Assembly (NCBI GenBank): GCA_045540115.1 | Contig: JAZQGR010000082.1 | Coordinates: forward strand, 23,866-87,865 | Length of the DNA stretch: 64,000 nucleotides | From: Colimorpha_A sp045540115 | GTDB lineage: Bacteria; Bacillota; Clostridia; Oscillospirales; CAG-272 | Direction: 5' to 3' | Part shown: positions 25,805-31,594 of the stretch, in pieces | Layout: each line of letters begins with the position of its first letter | Position numbering within the stretch: the stretch's first letter is position 1 | Notes under the pieces: generated by a model | What the model was told of the DNA's origin: nothing | Database searches by the model: none | What the model saw: only the letters and a program-made list of their open reading frames with translations | Made by a program: the position numbers and the translations under genes

Positions 25805-26605
25805 TTAAGGACGAAGTCCCATTCCGCCCTCAAGGGTGAGCGTTTCACCGTTCATATACTTGAAGTCGGGGTTAGCAAGCTGAACGCAGACGCGTCCAAT
25901 CTCGGTCTCGGGATCGCCGAAGTGACCTGCGGGGGGCATCTTCACGTTCGCCTTGAACGCCTCGGGATATGCCTTCTCAAATCCCTCAAGCTGTGCGGTC
26001 CAGGCAAGGGGGCATATCACGTTCGTATTAATGCCGTCCTTTGCCCATTCGGTAGCCGCAACGCGGGAAAGACCTCTGATGCCCTCCTTTGCAGCCGCGT
26101 AAGCGCACTGACCGTAGTTGCCGAAAAGTCCTGCACCTGATGCGAAATTGATTATGCTTCCCTGAGTCTCCTTGAGATAGGGATAGCATGCCTGCATATA
26201 GTAGAACGCGGCGTAAAGACCTGAGTAGATAGCGAGATCAAACTGCTCGGTCGTGTGATCCTGAATGGTAACTCCCGAAGCCGACGCCTGCGCGTTGTTG
26301 ATAAGCACATCGATCCTGCCAAACTCCTTGATTGCCGCGTCAACGACTGCCTCAGCTGTCGCCTTGTTGTCGTTTCCTGCCGAGATATCTCCCGCAAGTG
26401 CGAGAACCTTTATTCCGTAGAGCTTTTCAAGCTCTTCCTTTGCCTTTTCAAGCTTCGGGATATTTCTTCCCGTGATAACGAGGTTGGCACCCTCCTTTGC
26501 GTAAGCGGTTGCGATGCCGTAGCCAATGGAGCCGCATCTGCCGTCAGAAAGAACGGAGTAGCCACCGCCCGTGATTATTGCTGTTTTGCCTGTCAAAAAT
26601 CCCAT
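25805..26605 (-). CDS. Short-chain dehydrogenase/reductase
   Basis: A 266-residue SDR. The cofactor loop TGGGYSVLSDGRCGSIGYG is longer than the classical TGxxxGxG motif, with an insertion before the final glycines. NNAQAS matches the NNAG motif, the catalytic Ser is in FASG, and the Tyr-xxx-Lys pair is in CAYAAAKEG. ATG 26605 is chosen over ATG 26611 because AAGGAG lies seven bases upstream of it; the upstream ATG would be only one base from that site. It overlaps or abuts the pyridoxal kinase stop (26608), so the two are co-translated. The substrate is unknown. Confidence 0.8.
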   Translation of the reverse strand: MGFLTGKTAIITGGGYSVLSDGRCGSIGYGIATAYAKEGANLVITGRNIPKLEKAKEELEKLYGIKVLALAGDISAGNDNKATAEAVVDAAIKEFGRIDVLINNAQASASGVTIQDHTTEQFDLAIYSGLYAAFYYMQACYPYLKETQGSIINFASGAGLFGNYGQCAYAAAKEGIRGLSRVAATEWAKDGINTNVICPLAWTAQLEGFEKAYPEAFKANVKMPPAGHFGDPETEIGRVCVQLANPDFKYMNGETLTLEGGMGLRP

Positions 26606-26607
26606 TT

Positions 26608-27456
26608 TCATTCTCCTTTAAGATATTCGGTAAGATAACCGATACATTCTTCAAAACGAACTCCGTACTTGTGCTCGTCATCGCCTATCGACTTCTTTAT
26701 ACATTCGACAGTATAATCGACAGCGATGCGTATGGAATATTCAAGACCGCGTCCGAGCGCGAGAGCGCCGCACATGGTCGATGCGAAAATGTCGCCCGTG
26801 CCGTGGAACTTTACGGGGAGGTTTTCGTTGTAGTAGGAGCAAAATTCGTCCTTTTCGCTGTCGTAAGCGATAACGCCCTGCTTGTCGGGTGCACTGTCAA
26901 GCACGACTCCCGTCATAGCCGCGACTTTGCAGCCGAGAGCAGCGAGGTTTTTTAGAATATCCTTGATATATTCTTCGGAATAAGGACCGTCCTTATACTC
27001 GATGCCGAGCATAAAGCACGCCTCGGTCATATTCGGAACGATAATGTCCGCCTGTGCGCAAAGCTTTGCCATCTCGAGCGCGAACTCAGGGGTGAAGCCG
27101 GTATAAAGCTTGCCGTTGTCGGCCATTACGGGGTCGACGAATTTGACAGCTCCGTCGCCAAATTTTGCAAATATATCTTTTACGATCGCAATCTGCTCAA
27201 ACGAGCCGAGATAGCCCGTCGAAATAGCATTGAATTTTAGTCCAATAGATTCCCAGTGGTCAGCGATCTTAGGAATATCCTCGGTAAGATCGCGGTATGT
27301 GAAGCCGGTGAAGCCACCTGTGTGTGTAGAAAGAATCGCCGTCGGAACGATGCAGGTCTCGGCGCCCATAGCCGACATTATCGGAAGCGCAACAGTAAGC
27401 GAGCATTTTCCGAAGCAGGAAATGTCCTGAATTGACATTACTCTGGTTTGGAACAT
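26608..27456 (-). CDS. pdxK: Pyridoxal/pyridoxamine kinase
   Basis: Phosphorylates B6 vitamers in salvage of pyridoxal phosphate. The 282-residue ribokinase-fold protein has QDISCFGKCSLTVALPIMSA at the start, THTGGF, VDPVMADNGKLY, PNMTEACFMLG and the catalytic HGTGDIFASTMCG block. The reading frame is open upstream, but ATG 27456 is the first Met that aligns with the family and stands just downstream of a consensus promoter. PdxK and ThiD-type kinases are related; the opening and the PDKQG segment favour pyridoxal kinase. Confidence 0.85.
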   Translation of the reverse strand: MFQTRVMSIQDISCFGKCSLTVALPIMSAMGAETCIVPTAILSTHTGGFTGFTYRDLTEDIPKIADHWESIGLKFNAISTGYLGSFEQIAIVKDIFAKFGDGAVKFVDPVMADNGKLYTGFTPEFALEMAKLCAQADIIVPNMTEACFMLGIEYKDGPYSEEYIKDILKNLAALGCKVAAMTGVVLDSAPDKQGVIAYDSEKDEFCSYYNENLPVKFHGTGDIFASTMCGALALGRGLEYSIRIAVDYTVECIKKSIGDDEHKYGVRFEECIGYLTEYLKGE

Positions 27457-27486
27457 AGTATCATCCCTTTCATAAATGATAACAGT

Positions 27487-27515
27487 ATTATAAAACATCG
27501 TTGTGGGCGTGTCAA
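27487..27515 (-). promoter_or_regulatory. Consensus promoter of the pdxK operon
   Basis: On the minus strand, TTGACA (complement of 27510-27515), 17 bases, TATAAT (complement of 27487-27492). Confidence 0.82.
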
Positions 27516-27553
27516 TAGTGAGAAAAAATTTTTTAAAAAATTCAAAAAAAGTG

Positions 27554-27582
27554 TTGACAAAGAGAAAGTGATGTGCTATAAT
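27554..27582 (+). promoter_or_regulatory. tRNA-cluster promoter, full consensus
   Basis: TTGACA at 27554-27559, 17 bases, TATAAT at 27577-27582 with TG plus one base before it. It drives the four-tRNA unit. Confidence 0.88.
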
Positions 27583-27616
27583 ATCAAAGTCGCAAGGCAA
27601 GAGCCTGCGAGATAAT

Positions 27617-27692
27617 GGGAGCATAGCTCAGCTGGGAGAGCATCTGCCTTACAAGCAGAGGGTCATAGGTTCGAGCCCTATTGTTCCCACCA
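27617..27692 (+). tRNA. tRNA-Val (UAC)
   Basis: A 76-base cloverleaf with CCA encoded. The acceptor stem pairs GGGAGCA with TGTTCCC. The anticodon loop is CTTACAA, giving UAC. The T-loop GGTTCGAGC is normal. Confidence 0.96.
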
Positions 27693-27696
27693 TTAC

Positions 27697-27773
27697 GGCC
27701 CGGTAGTTCAGTTGGTTAGAACGCTAGCCTGTCACGCTAGAGGTCAGGGGTTCGAGTCCCCTTCGGGTCGCCA
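27697..27773 (+). tRNA. tRNA-Asp (GUC)
   Basis: A 77-base cloverleaf with CCA encoded, four bases after tRNA-Val. The anticodon stem CTAGC/GCTAG encloses CTGTCAC, giving GUC. Confidence 0.96.
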
Positions 27774-27819
27774 CTTTTTATTTCGGCATTCTGCCAATCT
27801 TTTCTGAGTTGCCGAATAT

Positions 27820-27895
27820 GCCTCGATAGCTCAGTTGGTAGAGCAGTAGACTGAAAATCTACGTGTCGTTGGTTCAATTCCGACTCGAGGCACCA
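27820..27895 (+). tRNA. tRNA-Phe (GAA)
   Basis: A 76-base cloverleaf with CCA encoded. The acceptor stem pairs GCCTCGA with TCGAGGC; the anticodon loop CTGAAAA gives GAA. Confidence 0.96.
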
Positions 27896-27902
27896 TAATA
27901 AC

Positions 27903-27978
27903 GCGGATTTAGCTCATTTGGTAGAGCGCCACCTTGCCAAGGTGGAGGTGGCGGGTTCGAGCCCCGTAATCCGCTCCA
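27903..27978 (+). tRNA. tRNA-Gly (GCC)
   Basis: A 76-base cloverleaf with CCA encoded. GCGGATT pairs with AATCCGC; the anticodon loop TTGCCAA gives GCC. Last member of the tRNA unit. Confidence 0.96.
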
Positions 27979-27979
27979 A

Positions 27980-28019
27980 GCAAAAAATCCGCTTTCGTTA
28001 GAAGGCGGATTTTTTGCTT
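27980..28019 (+). terminator. tRNA-unit terminator
   Basis: CAAAAAATCCGC and GCGGATTTTTTG form the stem, extended by TTTC/GAAG near the loop, and end in a T run. Confidence 0.85.
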
Positions 28020-28024
28020 GTATT

Positions 28025-28127
28025 ATTCACTATTCATCATTCATTATTCATTATTCATTAAATAAAAGCGGATTTTTAATGAATAATGAAGTCGCACAGC
28101 TAATGAAGAATGAATAATGAATAATTA
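28025..28127. repeat. TTCATTA-type heptamer repeats in inverted blocks
   Basis: Several copies of ATTCATT/TTATTCA occur on the left half and their complements (AATGAATAATGAA) on the right half, separated by AAGCGGATTTT. A similar block with TTCACT units is at 33990-34090. No gene is seen here. Confidence 0.6.
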
Positions 28128-28168
28128 AGGTAGCTTTTTTCCCGTTGGTCAAAAAGCATTTTTATATA

Positions 28169-28196
28169 TTGAAAAAATGTGGGTTAAGTGTATAAT
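28169..28196 (+). promoter_or_regulatory. Promoter of the four-helix-bundle gene
   Basis: TTGAAA at 28169-28174, 16 bases, TATAAT at 28191-28196. Confidence 0.6.
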
Positions 28197-28220
28197 GATT
28201 ATAAAGAATGAGGTGTTGTT

Positions 28221-28577
28221 ATGAAAGAGAATTTTTTGATTGATAAATCTATTGCTTTTGCTTCTCGCATTATAAAGCTTCATCAATATTTGATTAAAAC
28301 GAAAAAGGAAACGATTATATCAAAACAAATAGTTCGTAGCGGTACGAGCATTGGCGCAAATATAAATGAAGCTAACTATGGTCAAAGTAAAGCTGATTTT
28401 ATTTCTAAAATGCATATTGCATTGAAGGAAACGGCTGAAACGGAATATTGGTTGAAGCTGCTTACAATGTCTGAATATATAAATGAGGATATGGGAAAAT
28501 CGCTTTTGAATGACTGCTTGGAGATAAAGCGAATTCTTATTGCCTCAATCAACACCGCAAAAGATAACGCAAAATGA
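28221..28577 (+). CDS. Four-helix-bundle protein (S23 / IVS family)
   Basis: A 118-residue helical protein. IVRSGTSIGANINEANYGQSKADFISKMHIALKETAETEYWL is spread over its centre; SGTSIGANI and ALKETAETEYWL are the family's signature blocks. The family was first noted inside 23S rRNA intervening sequences, but most members, like this one, are stand-alone and of unknown function. They are often found near reverse transcriptases of diversity-generating elements; none is seen here. It lies between two tRNA units in an A+T-rich stretch, which suggests acquisition by transfer. Confidence 0.85.
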   Translation: MKENFLIDKSIAFASRIIKLHQYLIKTKKETIISKQIVRSGTSIGANINEANYGQSKADFISKMHIALKETAETEYWLKLLTMSEYINEDMGKSLLNDCLEIKRILIASINTAKDNAK

Positions 28578-28655
28578 ATTACAGTTTTATTAACCTTTTC
28601 CGCTGTTTTTCATATAATAATACCAACCCCGATAAAAATAATTTCTCAAAATCCA

Positions 28656-28684
28656 TTGACAAAACGCTCACTCCGTGATATAAT
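28656..28684 (+). promoter_or_regulatory. tRNA-Cys promoter, full consensus
   Basis: TTGACA at 28656-28661, 17 bases, TATAAT at 28679-28684 with an extended TG. Confidence 0.87.
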
Positions 28685-28701
28685 ACCCATGTTCCGAATA
28701 C

Positions 28702-28776
28702 GGCGACATAGCCAAGTGGTAAGGCCACGGTCTGCAAAACCGTTATTCTCCAGTTCAAATCTGGATGTCGCCTCCA
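28702..28776 (+). tRNA. tRNA-Cys (GCA)
   Basis: A 75-base cloverleaf with CCA encoded. GGCGACA pairs with TGTCGCC; the anticodon loop CTGCAAA gives GCA. It stands at the left edge of the cassette region. Confidence 0.95.
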
Positions 28777-28778
28777 AA

Positions 28779-28812
28779 AAATCCTGAAAGCATCGCTTTC
28801 AGGATTATTTTA
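28779..28812 (+). terminator. tRNA-Cys terminator
   Basis: AATCCTGAAAGC pairs with GCTTTCAGGATT around ATC, followed by ATTTTAT. Confidence 0.82.
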
Positions 28813-28813
28813 T

Positions 28814-28972
28814 CCAAGCCGCAGGCTTTGCATATCATCAGCCCCTTTGGGGCTGTATCTCATCACGCGCCAGCGTGCATTTCCCTGCGACTTGATGATA
28901 TACAATGCTTCGCATTGATGATATACCGCAATAAGTTGCGGATGATATACACGCCTACGGCGTGATTGGGAT
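28814..28972. repeat. Hairpin array 1 (GATGATATAC linkers)
   Basis: At least six tiny palindromes with different stems are joined by one conserved linker. The left half uses ATATCATCA-like linkers (stems AAGCC/GGCTT, GCCCC/GGGGC, CGCGC/GCGTG). The right half uses the complement GATGATATAC (stems AATGC/GCATT, CGCAA/TTGCG, ACGCC/GGCGT). Loops are about 3-4 bases. No coding frame is supported. It fills the gap between tRNA-Cys and the lipoprotein gene. Confidence 0.8.
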
Positions 28973-28991
28973 GCGAATTATGCTCAACCTC

Positions 28992-29020
28992 TTGCCCTCC
29001 TCCCCAAAGTATGCTATAAT
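28992..29020 (+). promoter_or_regulatory. Extended -10 promoter of the lipoprotein gene
   Basis: TTGCCC at 28992-28997, 17 bases, TATAAT at 29015-29020 preceded by TGC. AGAAAGGCGGTGGAGG follows as a strong ribosome-binding region. Confidence 0.65.
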
Positions 29021-29043
29021 AAAATCAGAAAGGCGGTGGAGGT

Positions 29044-29844
29044 ATGAAAAAACAAATTTCTGTTCTTCTTTTATTTGCTATTTGCGTACTATTGTTTTCT
29101 TCGTGTAGCAAAATGATCGTATGCAACAGTATAGATACGTCATTCCTCAATATTGCGGAGAAAGACGGAGAAATGTATATTCAATCTCAGTTTGATTACG
29201 TATATTCGATAGATTTTGAAAATAAAAAATATGTTTTGGTAGACGATAGCGATACGAGATTTTCTTGGTTTGAAGAAGATCCCCCCAATGCTTTCAAGAT
29301 CTGGTTCCATCAAGGTGGAGCATACCAATATACCATTCCCGAAGGATACGAAGGTGTGACTTCGTATGTTGAAGGATGTGAATTAGAAAACGATAGCTCG
29401 GTCGTAGATGCTTGTGGATACGTAAAAGATGGTCTTTTGGTTGGCTTCGTGCAGGTTTATGAAGATATGCGTACTGTTTATGCAAATTACGCTATTGAGG
29501 AAATTGACCATAGTTTGATATTCACATATAATGTTGAAAATGACGAATTTACCGTGGTACATAGACTAGACGGGGTTGTAGTTGTTGCTGTATATGAGGA
29601 TACTATCATTTATTGGAAGGATAAGGCATACTATAAATACGATCTCAAATCACAGTCGGAAATATATTTGATTGAGGATAAAGCGTATGACGCAGGCTTT
29701 AGCCAGCTTTCTTCCTCGGGAGTCTATTTCAATTCTGAATTTTGTATCATACATATGACCAAAGGTAAAACCAAAGATAATGTCAATTATATGTATGTTT
29801 ATAATTGGTCAAATGGCGATTTCTTTGAATTAACACAAGGATAA
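29044..29844 (+). CDS. Predicted lipoprotein, unknown function
   Basis: A 266-residue protein not recognised by family. Residues 1-20 form a lipoprotein signal peptide with the lipobox LFSSC (Cys about residue 21), so it should be anchored outside the membrane. The rest is rich in Tyr, Asp and Glu, and its periodic strands (YSIDFENKKYVLVDD, YNVENDEFTVV, YYKYDLKSQSEIYL) suggest a beta-propeller-like or repeated-strand fold. Lower GC than the flanking metabolic genes. The terminal cassette motif begins seven bases after the stop. Confidence 0.7.
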   Translation: MKKQISVLLLFAICVLLFSSCSKMIVCNSIDTSFLNIAEKDGEMYIQSQFDYVYSIDFENKKYVLVDDSDTRFSWFEEDPPNAFKIWFHQGGAYQYTIPEGYEGVTSYVEGCELENDSSVVDACGYVKDGLLVGFVQVYEDMRTVYANYAIEEIDHSLIFTYNVENDEFTVVHRLDGVVVVAVYEDTIIYWKDKAYYKYDLKSQSEIYLIEDKAYDAGFSQLSSSGVYFNSEFCIIHMTKGKTKDNVNYMYVYNWSNGDFFELTQG

Positions 29845-29850
29845 TCAGCA

Positions 29851-29870
29851 GCATCTTTTTTGTCAACACG
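29851..29870 (+). repeat. Cassette left motif, copy E (no right partner)
   Basis: GCATCTTTTTTGTCAACACG, the same motif that follows the stops at 30759, 34838 and 35655, starting seven bases after the lipoprotein stop. A terminator and hairpin array 2 follow instead of the right-hand block. Confidence 0.8.
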
Positions 29871-29874
29871 AGCC

Positions 29875-29908
29875 AAAAAACTCTCGTTCTTTTGAACGAG
29901 AGTTTTTT
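29875..29908 (+). terminator. Cassette terminator
   Basis: AAAAAACTCTCGTTC and GAACGAGAGTTTTTT form a perfect 15-bp stem with a TTTT loop. Confidence 0.92.
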
Positions 29909-30104
29909 ATCCAAGCCGACAGGCTTGGTATATCATCACGACGCAGTCGTGTATATCATCGCCGTAGGCGTATATCATCACACGAAGTGTGTATTTCTGT
30001 CGGCTTGATGATATACAACACTTCGTGTTGATGATATGCAATTCCTTCGGAATTGATGATATTCACGCCTTCGGCGTGATGTGCGCTTCGCGCAAACTGA
30101 ATTT
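29909..30104. repeat. Hairpin array 2 (GATGATATAC linkers)
   Basis: Same design as array 1 with different stems: AAGCC/GGCTT, CGAC/GTCG, GCC/GGC and CAC/GTG joined by TATATCATC, then AACAC/GTGTT, AATTC/GAATT, ACGCC/GGCGT and CGC/GCG joined by GATGATAT. AAGCCGACAG near the start is matched by CTGTCGGCTT at about 29998-30007, so the left half can also close on itself as one larger stem. Confidence 0.82.
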
Positions 30105-30118
30105 TTCCCCCTCAGGTC

Positions 30119-30147
30119 TTGAAAAACACCGAAAAATGTGCTATAAT
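30119..30147 (+). promoter_or_regulatory. Extended -10 promoter with palindrome at the start site
   Basis: TTGAAA at 30119-30124, 17 bases, TATAAT at 30142-30147 preceded by TGC. The perfect palindrome TTTGACGCAAGCGTCAAA follows at 30151-30168, at the expected transcription start: an operator or a 5'-end hairpin. Confidence 0.68.
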
Positions 30148-30189
30148 ATATTTGACGCAAGCGTCAAATGACAGAAAGGCGGTGTGGAT

Positions 30190-30759
30190 ATGACACTTTC
30201 AAAAAAACACATACTTCTCTGTATTATATGCTTAATATCGGCAATTTTGCGTAGCGTGCCGGTTGTTTCCGTAATTATTCCGTATTTAGCTTTTTGCCTC
30301 TGTTCGTTTGTTGTTGGCGTGAAAGGCAAAAAGGCTTTCGGGATTATTATTGTTTTACTGTTTGGCCTTGTTGGTTTACCTTTATTTGAATTTGTTTATT
30401 CCATGCTTATGACGTCGCTAATGACAACAATGTTTGTCAGTGTTCTAATTTTGCTTGTACAGACCTGTGTTTATTTTGGCTTATTTATACTTGTTAATTC
30501 TTCGATAAGTAAAGAAAAATTTTCTTTTTCATTGATTACGGGCATACTGACGATTTCCTGTATCGTAGTATATTCCGTGCTTGAAGGATTACAAGCATTT
30601 GCATTATTTAATGCTATGAATCAAGCTGTTGAACAAGGTGCTCTGGTTGATTGGTTGAATGTGATAGACAGTGGAAATATTTTTGTCAGCATCCTTTTGG
30701 GAATAATATTTTATGTAGCACTTTGGTGCACATCTATAAGATTTATTAAAGAAAAATAA
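30190..30759 (+). CDS. Polytopic membrane protein, unknown function
   Basis: A 189-residue hydrophobic protein with about five or six predicted membrane helices and short Lys-rich connections (VKGKKAF, SISKEKF, FIKEK at the end). ATG 30190 is preferred over GTG 30184 because the AAAGGCGG site is then seven bases away. No family recognised; the layout loosely resembles small permease-like or immunity-like membrane proteins. A+T-rich. Cassette motif A starts two bases after the stop. Confidence 0.7.
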   Translation: MTLSKKHILLCIICLISAILRSVPVVSVIIPYLAFCLCSFVVGVKGKKAFGIIIVLLFGLVGLPLFEFVYSMLMTSLMTTMFVSVLILLVQTCVYFGLFILVNSSISKEKFSFSLITGILTISCIVVYSVLEGLQAFALFNAMNQAVEQGALVDWLNVIDSGNIFVSILLGIIFYVALWCTSIRFIKEK

Positions 30760-30761
30760 GT

Positions 30762-30994
30762 GGCATCTTTTTTGTCAACACGTGTTGGAGGCGACCTTTT
30801 AAGTCTTGAGATGCAGCGCGTAAGCGCGGCAGTTCAAATTTGAAAGCTAAGCGAAAACGATTGATTATCGTTTTCGCAACGCTTTACACCGCAAAGCAAG
30901 GAGTATGCCGAGTCGGGTATATCGAGGCGAAGGCAGACGACTATGCGACCGGTGAGTTATGTCGCCTCCAACACGTGTTGACAAAAAAGATGCC
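30762..30994. mobile_element. Element A: 233 bp with perfect 34-bp inverted ends
   Basis: The left end at 30762-30795 (GGCATCTTTTTTGTCAACAC onward) is the exact reverse complement of the right end at 30961-30994. Inside are a hairpin (GCGAAAACGA at 30851-30860 with TCGTTTTCGC at 30868-30877) and the part shared with element C from 30881 onward. No credible gene is encoded. It begins two bases after a stop codon and lies 63 bases before a promoter. Confidence 0.8.
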
Positions 30995-31086
30995 AAACGG
31001 CATTTTGGGGCGAGGGATCGGAAATGAACCTTTCCCATGTTATTTTTACGGCAAATATTGAAAAACATCAGAAAATATGATATAAT
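30929..31086 (+). repeat. Cassette right block, copy A (158 bp)
   Basis: Runs from GAAGGCAGACGACTATGCGA through the right end of element A to the promoter -10 box. It has exactly the same length as the copies at 34129-34286 and 34952-35109. Similarity to copy C extends left to 30881, making 206 bp in both. Confidence 0.85.
31058..31086 (+). promoter_or_regulatory. Cassette promoter, copy A
   Basis: TTGAAA at 31058-31063, 17 bases, TATAAT at 31081-31086 preceded by TGA. Nearly the same sequence is at 34258 and 35081. Confidence 0.78.
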
Positions 31087-31153
31087 GTGGAATATAATTC
31101 TTTATAGATAATATTAGACTTTTTAAACAAGCAATATTAGAGGGAACGAAACA

Positions 31154-31468
31154 ATGTGGATATTAGTAATATTGGCAGTCATTATTGCGACTGTAACAGT
31201 TAAAAGCCGTCAAGCTTTAGGGAAATATGACGATGTAAAGTTTTTTAAAGAAAATAGAGAAAAACTGGTACGTGCAAAGCATATTATCAAACGAAAAAAT
31301 GAAATAGCAACTATCTTAAAAAAATTCCTCAATAACAATGAATACAAACAGCATTCACATTATTCCCATAGTCGGCGCGATATTCGGCACAGTGACGGCA
31401 TACATGAAGAGGGAAAATATGTTCCGCTTACTGAAGCTTGGAGATTCTCCATGCTGGTTGATCTATAA
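31154..31468 (+). CDS. Small membrane protein, possibly frameshifted (N-terminal part)
   Basis: A 104-residue frame starting MWILVILAVIIATVTVKSRQ: one N-terminal membrane helix, then a charged Lys-rich region to about residue 60 (KEIATILKKFLNNN-like). After that the composition changes to an unnatural His/Arg/Ser-rich stretch (HSHYSHSRRDIRHSD), as expected when reading runs out of frame. The +1 frame continues with plausible protein at 31338-31586. A run of seven A residues lies at 31318-31324. Not recognised. Read with the next entry. Confidence 0.5.
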   Translation: MWILVILAVIIATVTVKSRQALGKYDDVKFFKENREKLVRAKHIIKRKNEIATILKKFLNNNEYKQHSHYSHSRRDIRHSDGIHEEGKYVPLTEAWRFSMLVDL

Positions 31469-31586
31469 TATATCGATCCCATCTATTGGTGGAATCATTT
31501 GTGAGATCATTAATGTCGCATCAATTTTGATAGGTCTTATCAGATACAGAAAAGACGGTTTTTTGACAGAAAAACAGAGAGGATAA
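31338..31586 (+). CDS. Small membrane protein, possibly C-terminal part of the same gene
   Basis: An 82-residue frame overlapping the previous one in the +1 frame. It has two or three hydrophobic segments (IIPIVGAIFGTVTAY and IPSIGGIICEIINVASILIG) and a charged end. ATG 31338 has no visible ribosome-binding site, so it is either translated by coupling, by a frameshift at the A-run near 31318, or is the rear half of a broken gene. It ends eight bases before the DUF5107 gene. Confidence 0.5.
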   Translation: MNTNSIHIIPIVGAIFGTVTAYMKRENMFRLLKLGDSPCWLIYNISIPSIGGIICEIINVASILIGLIRYRKDGFLTEKQRG

Positions 31587-31594
31587 CTTAAAAA

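Noticed and set aside
27617..28776. tRNA-targeted integrative element or prophage
   Set aside because: The tRNA genes are intact and no integrase, attachment-site duplication or phage gene is visible in the window.
28814..30104. CRISPR array
   Set aside because: The fixed linkers are only about 10 bases, the variable parts are short palindromes of unequal length, and no cas gene is nearby.
30840..31061. Open frame inside element A
   Set aside because: It runs through the inverted repeats and shared non-coding block, lacks a ribosome-binding site and has no protein-like composition.
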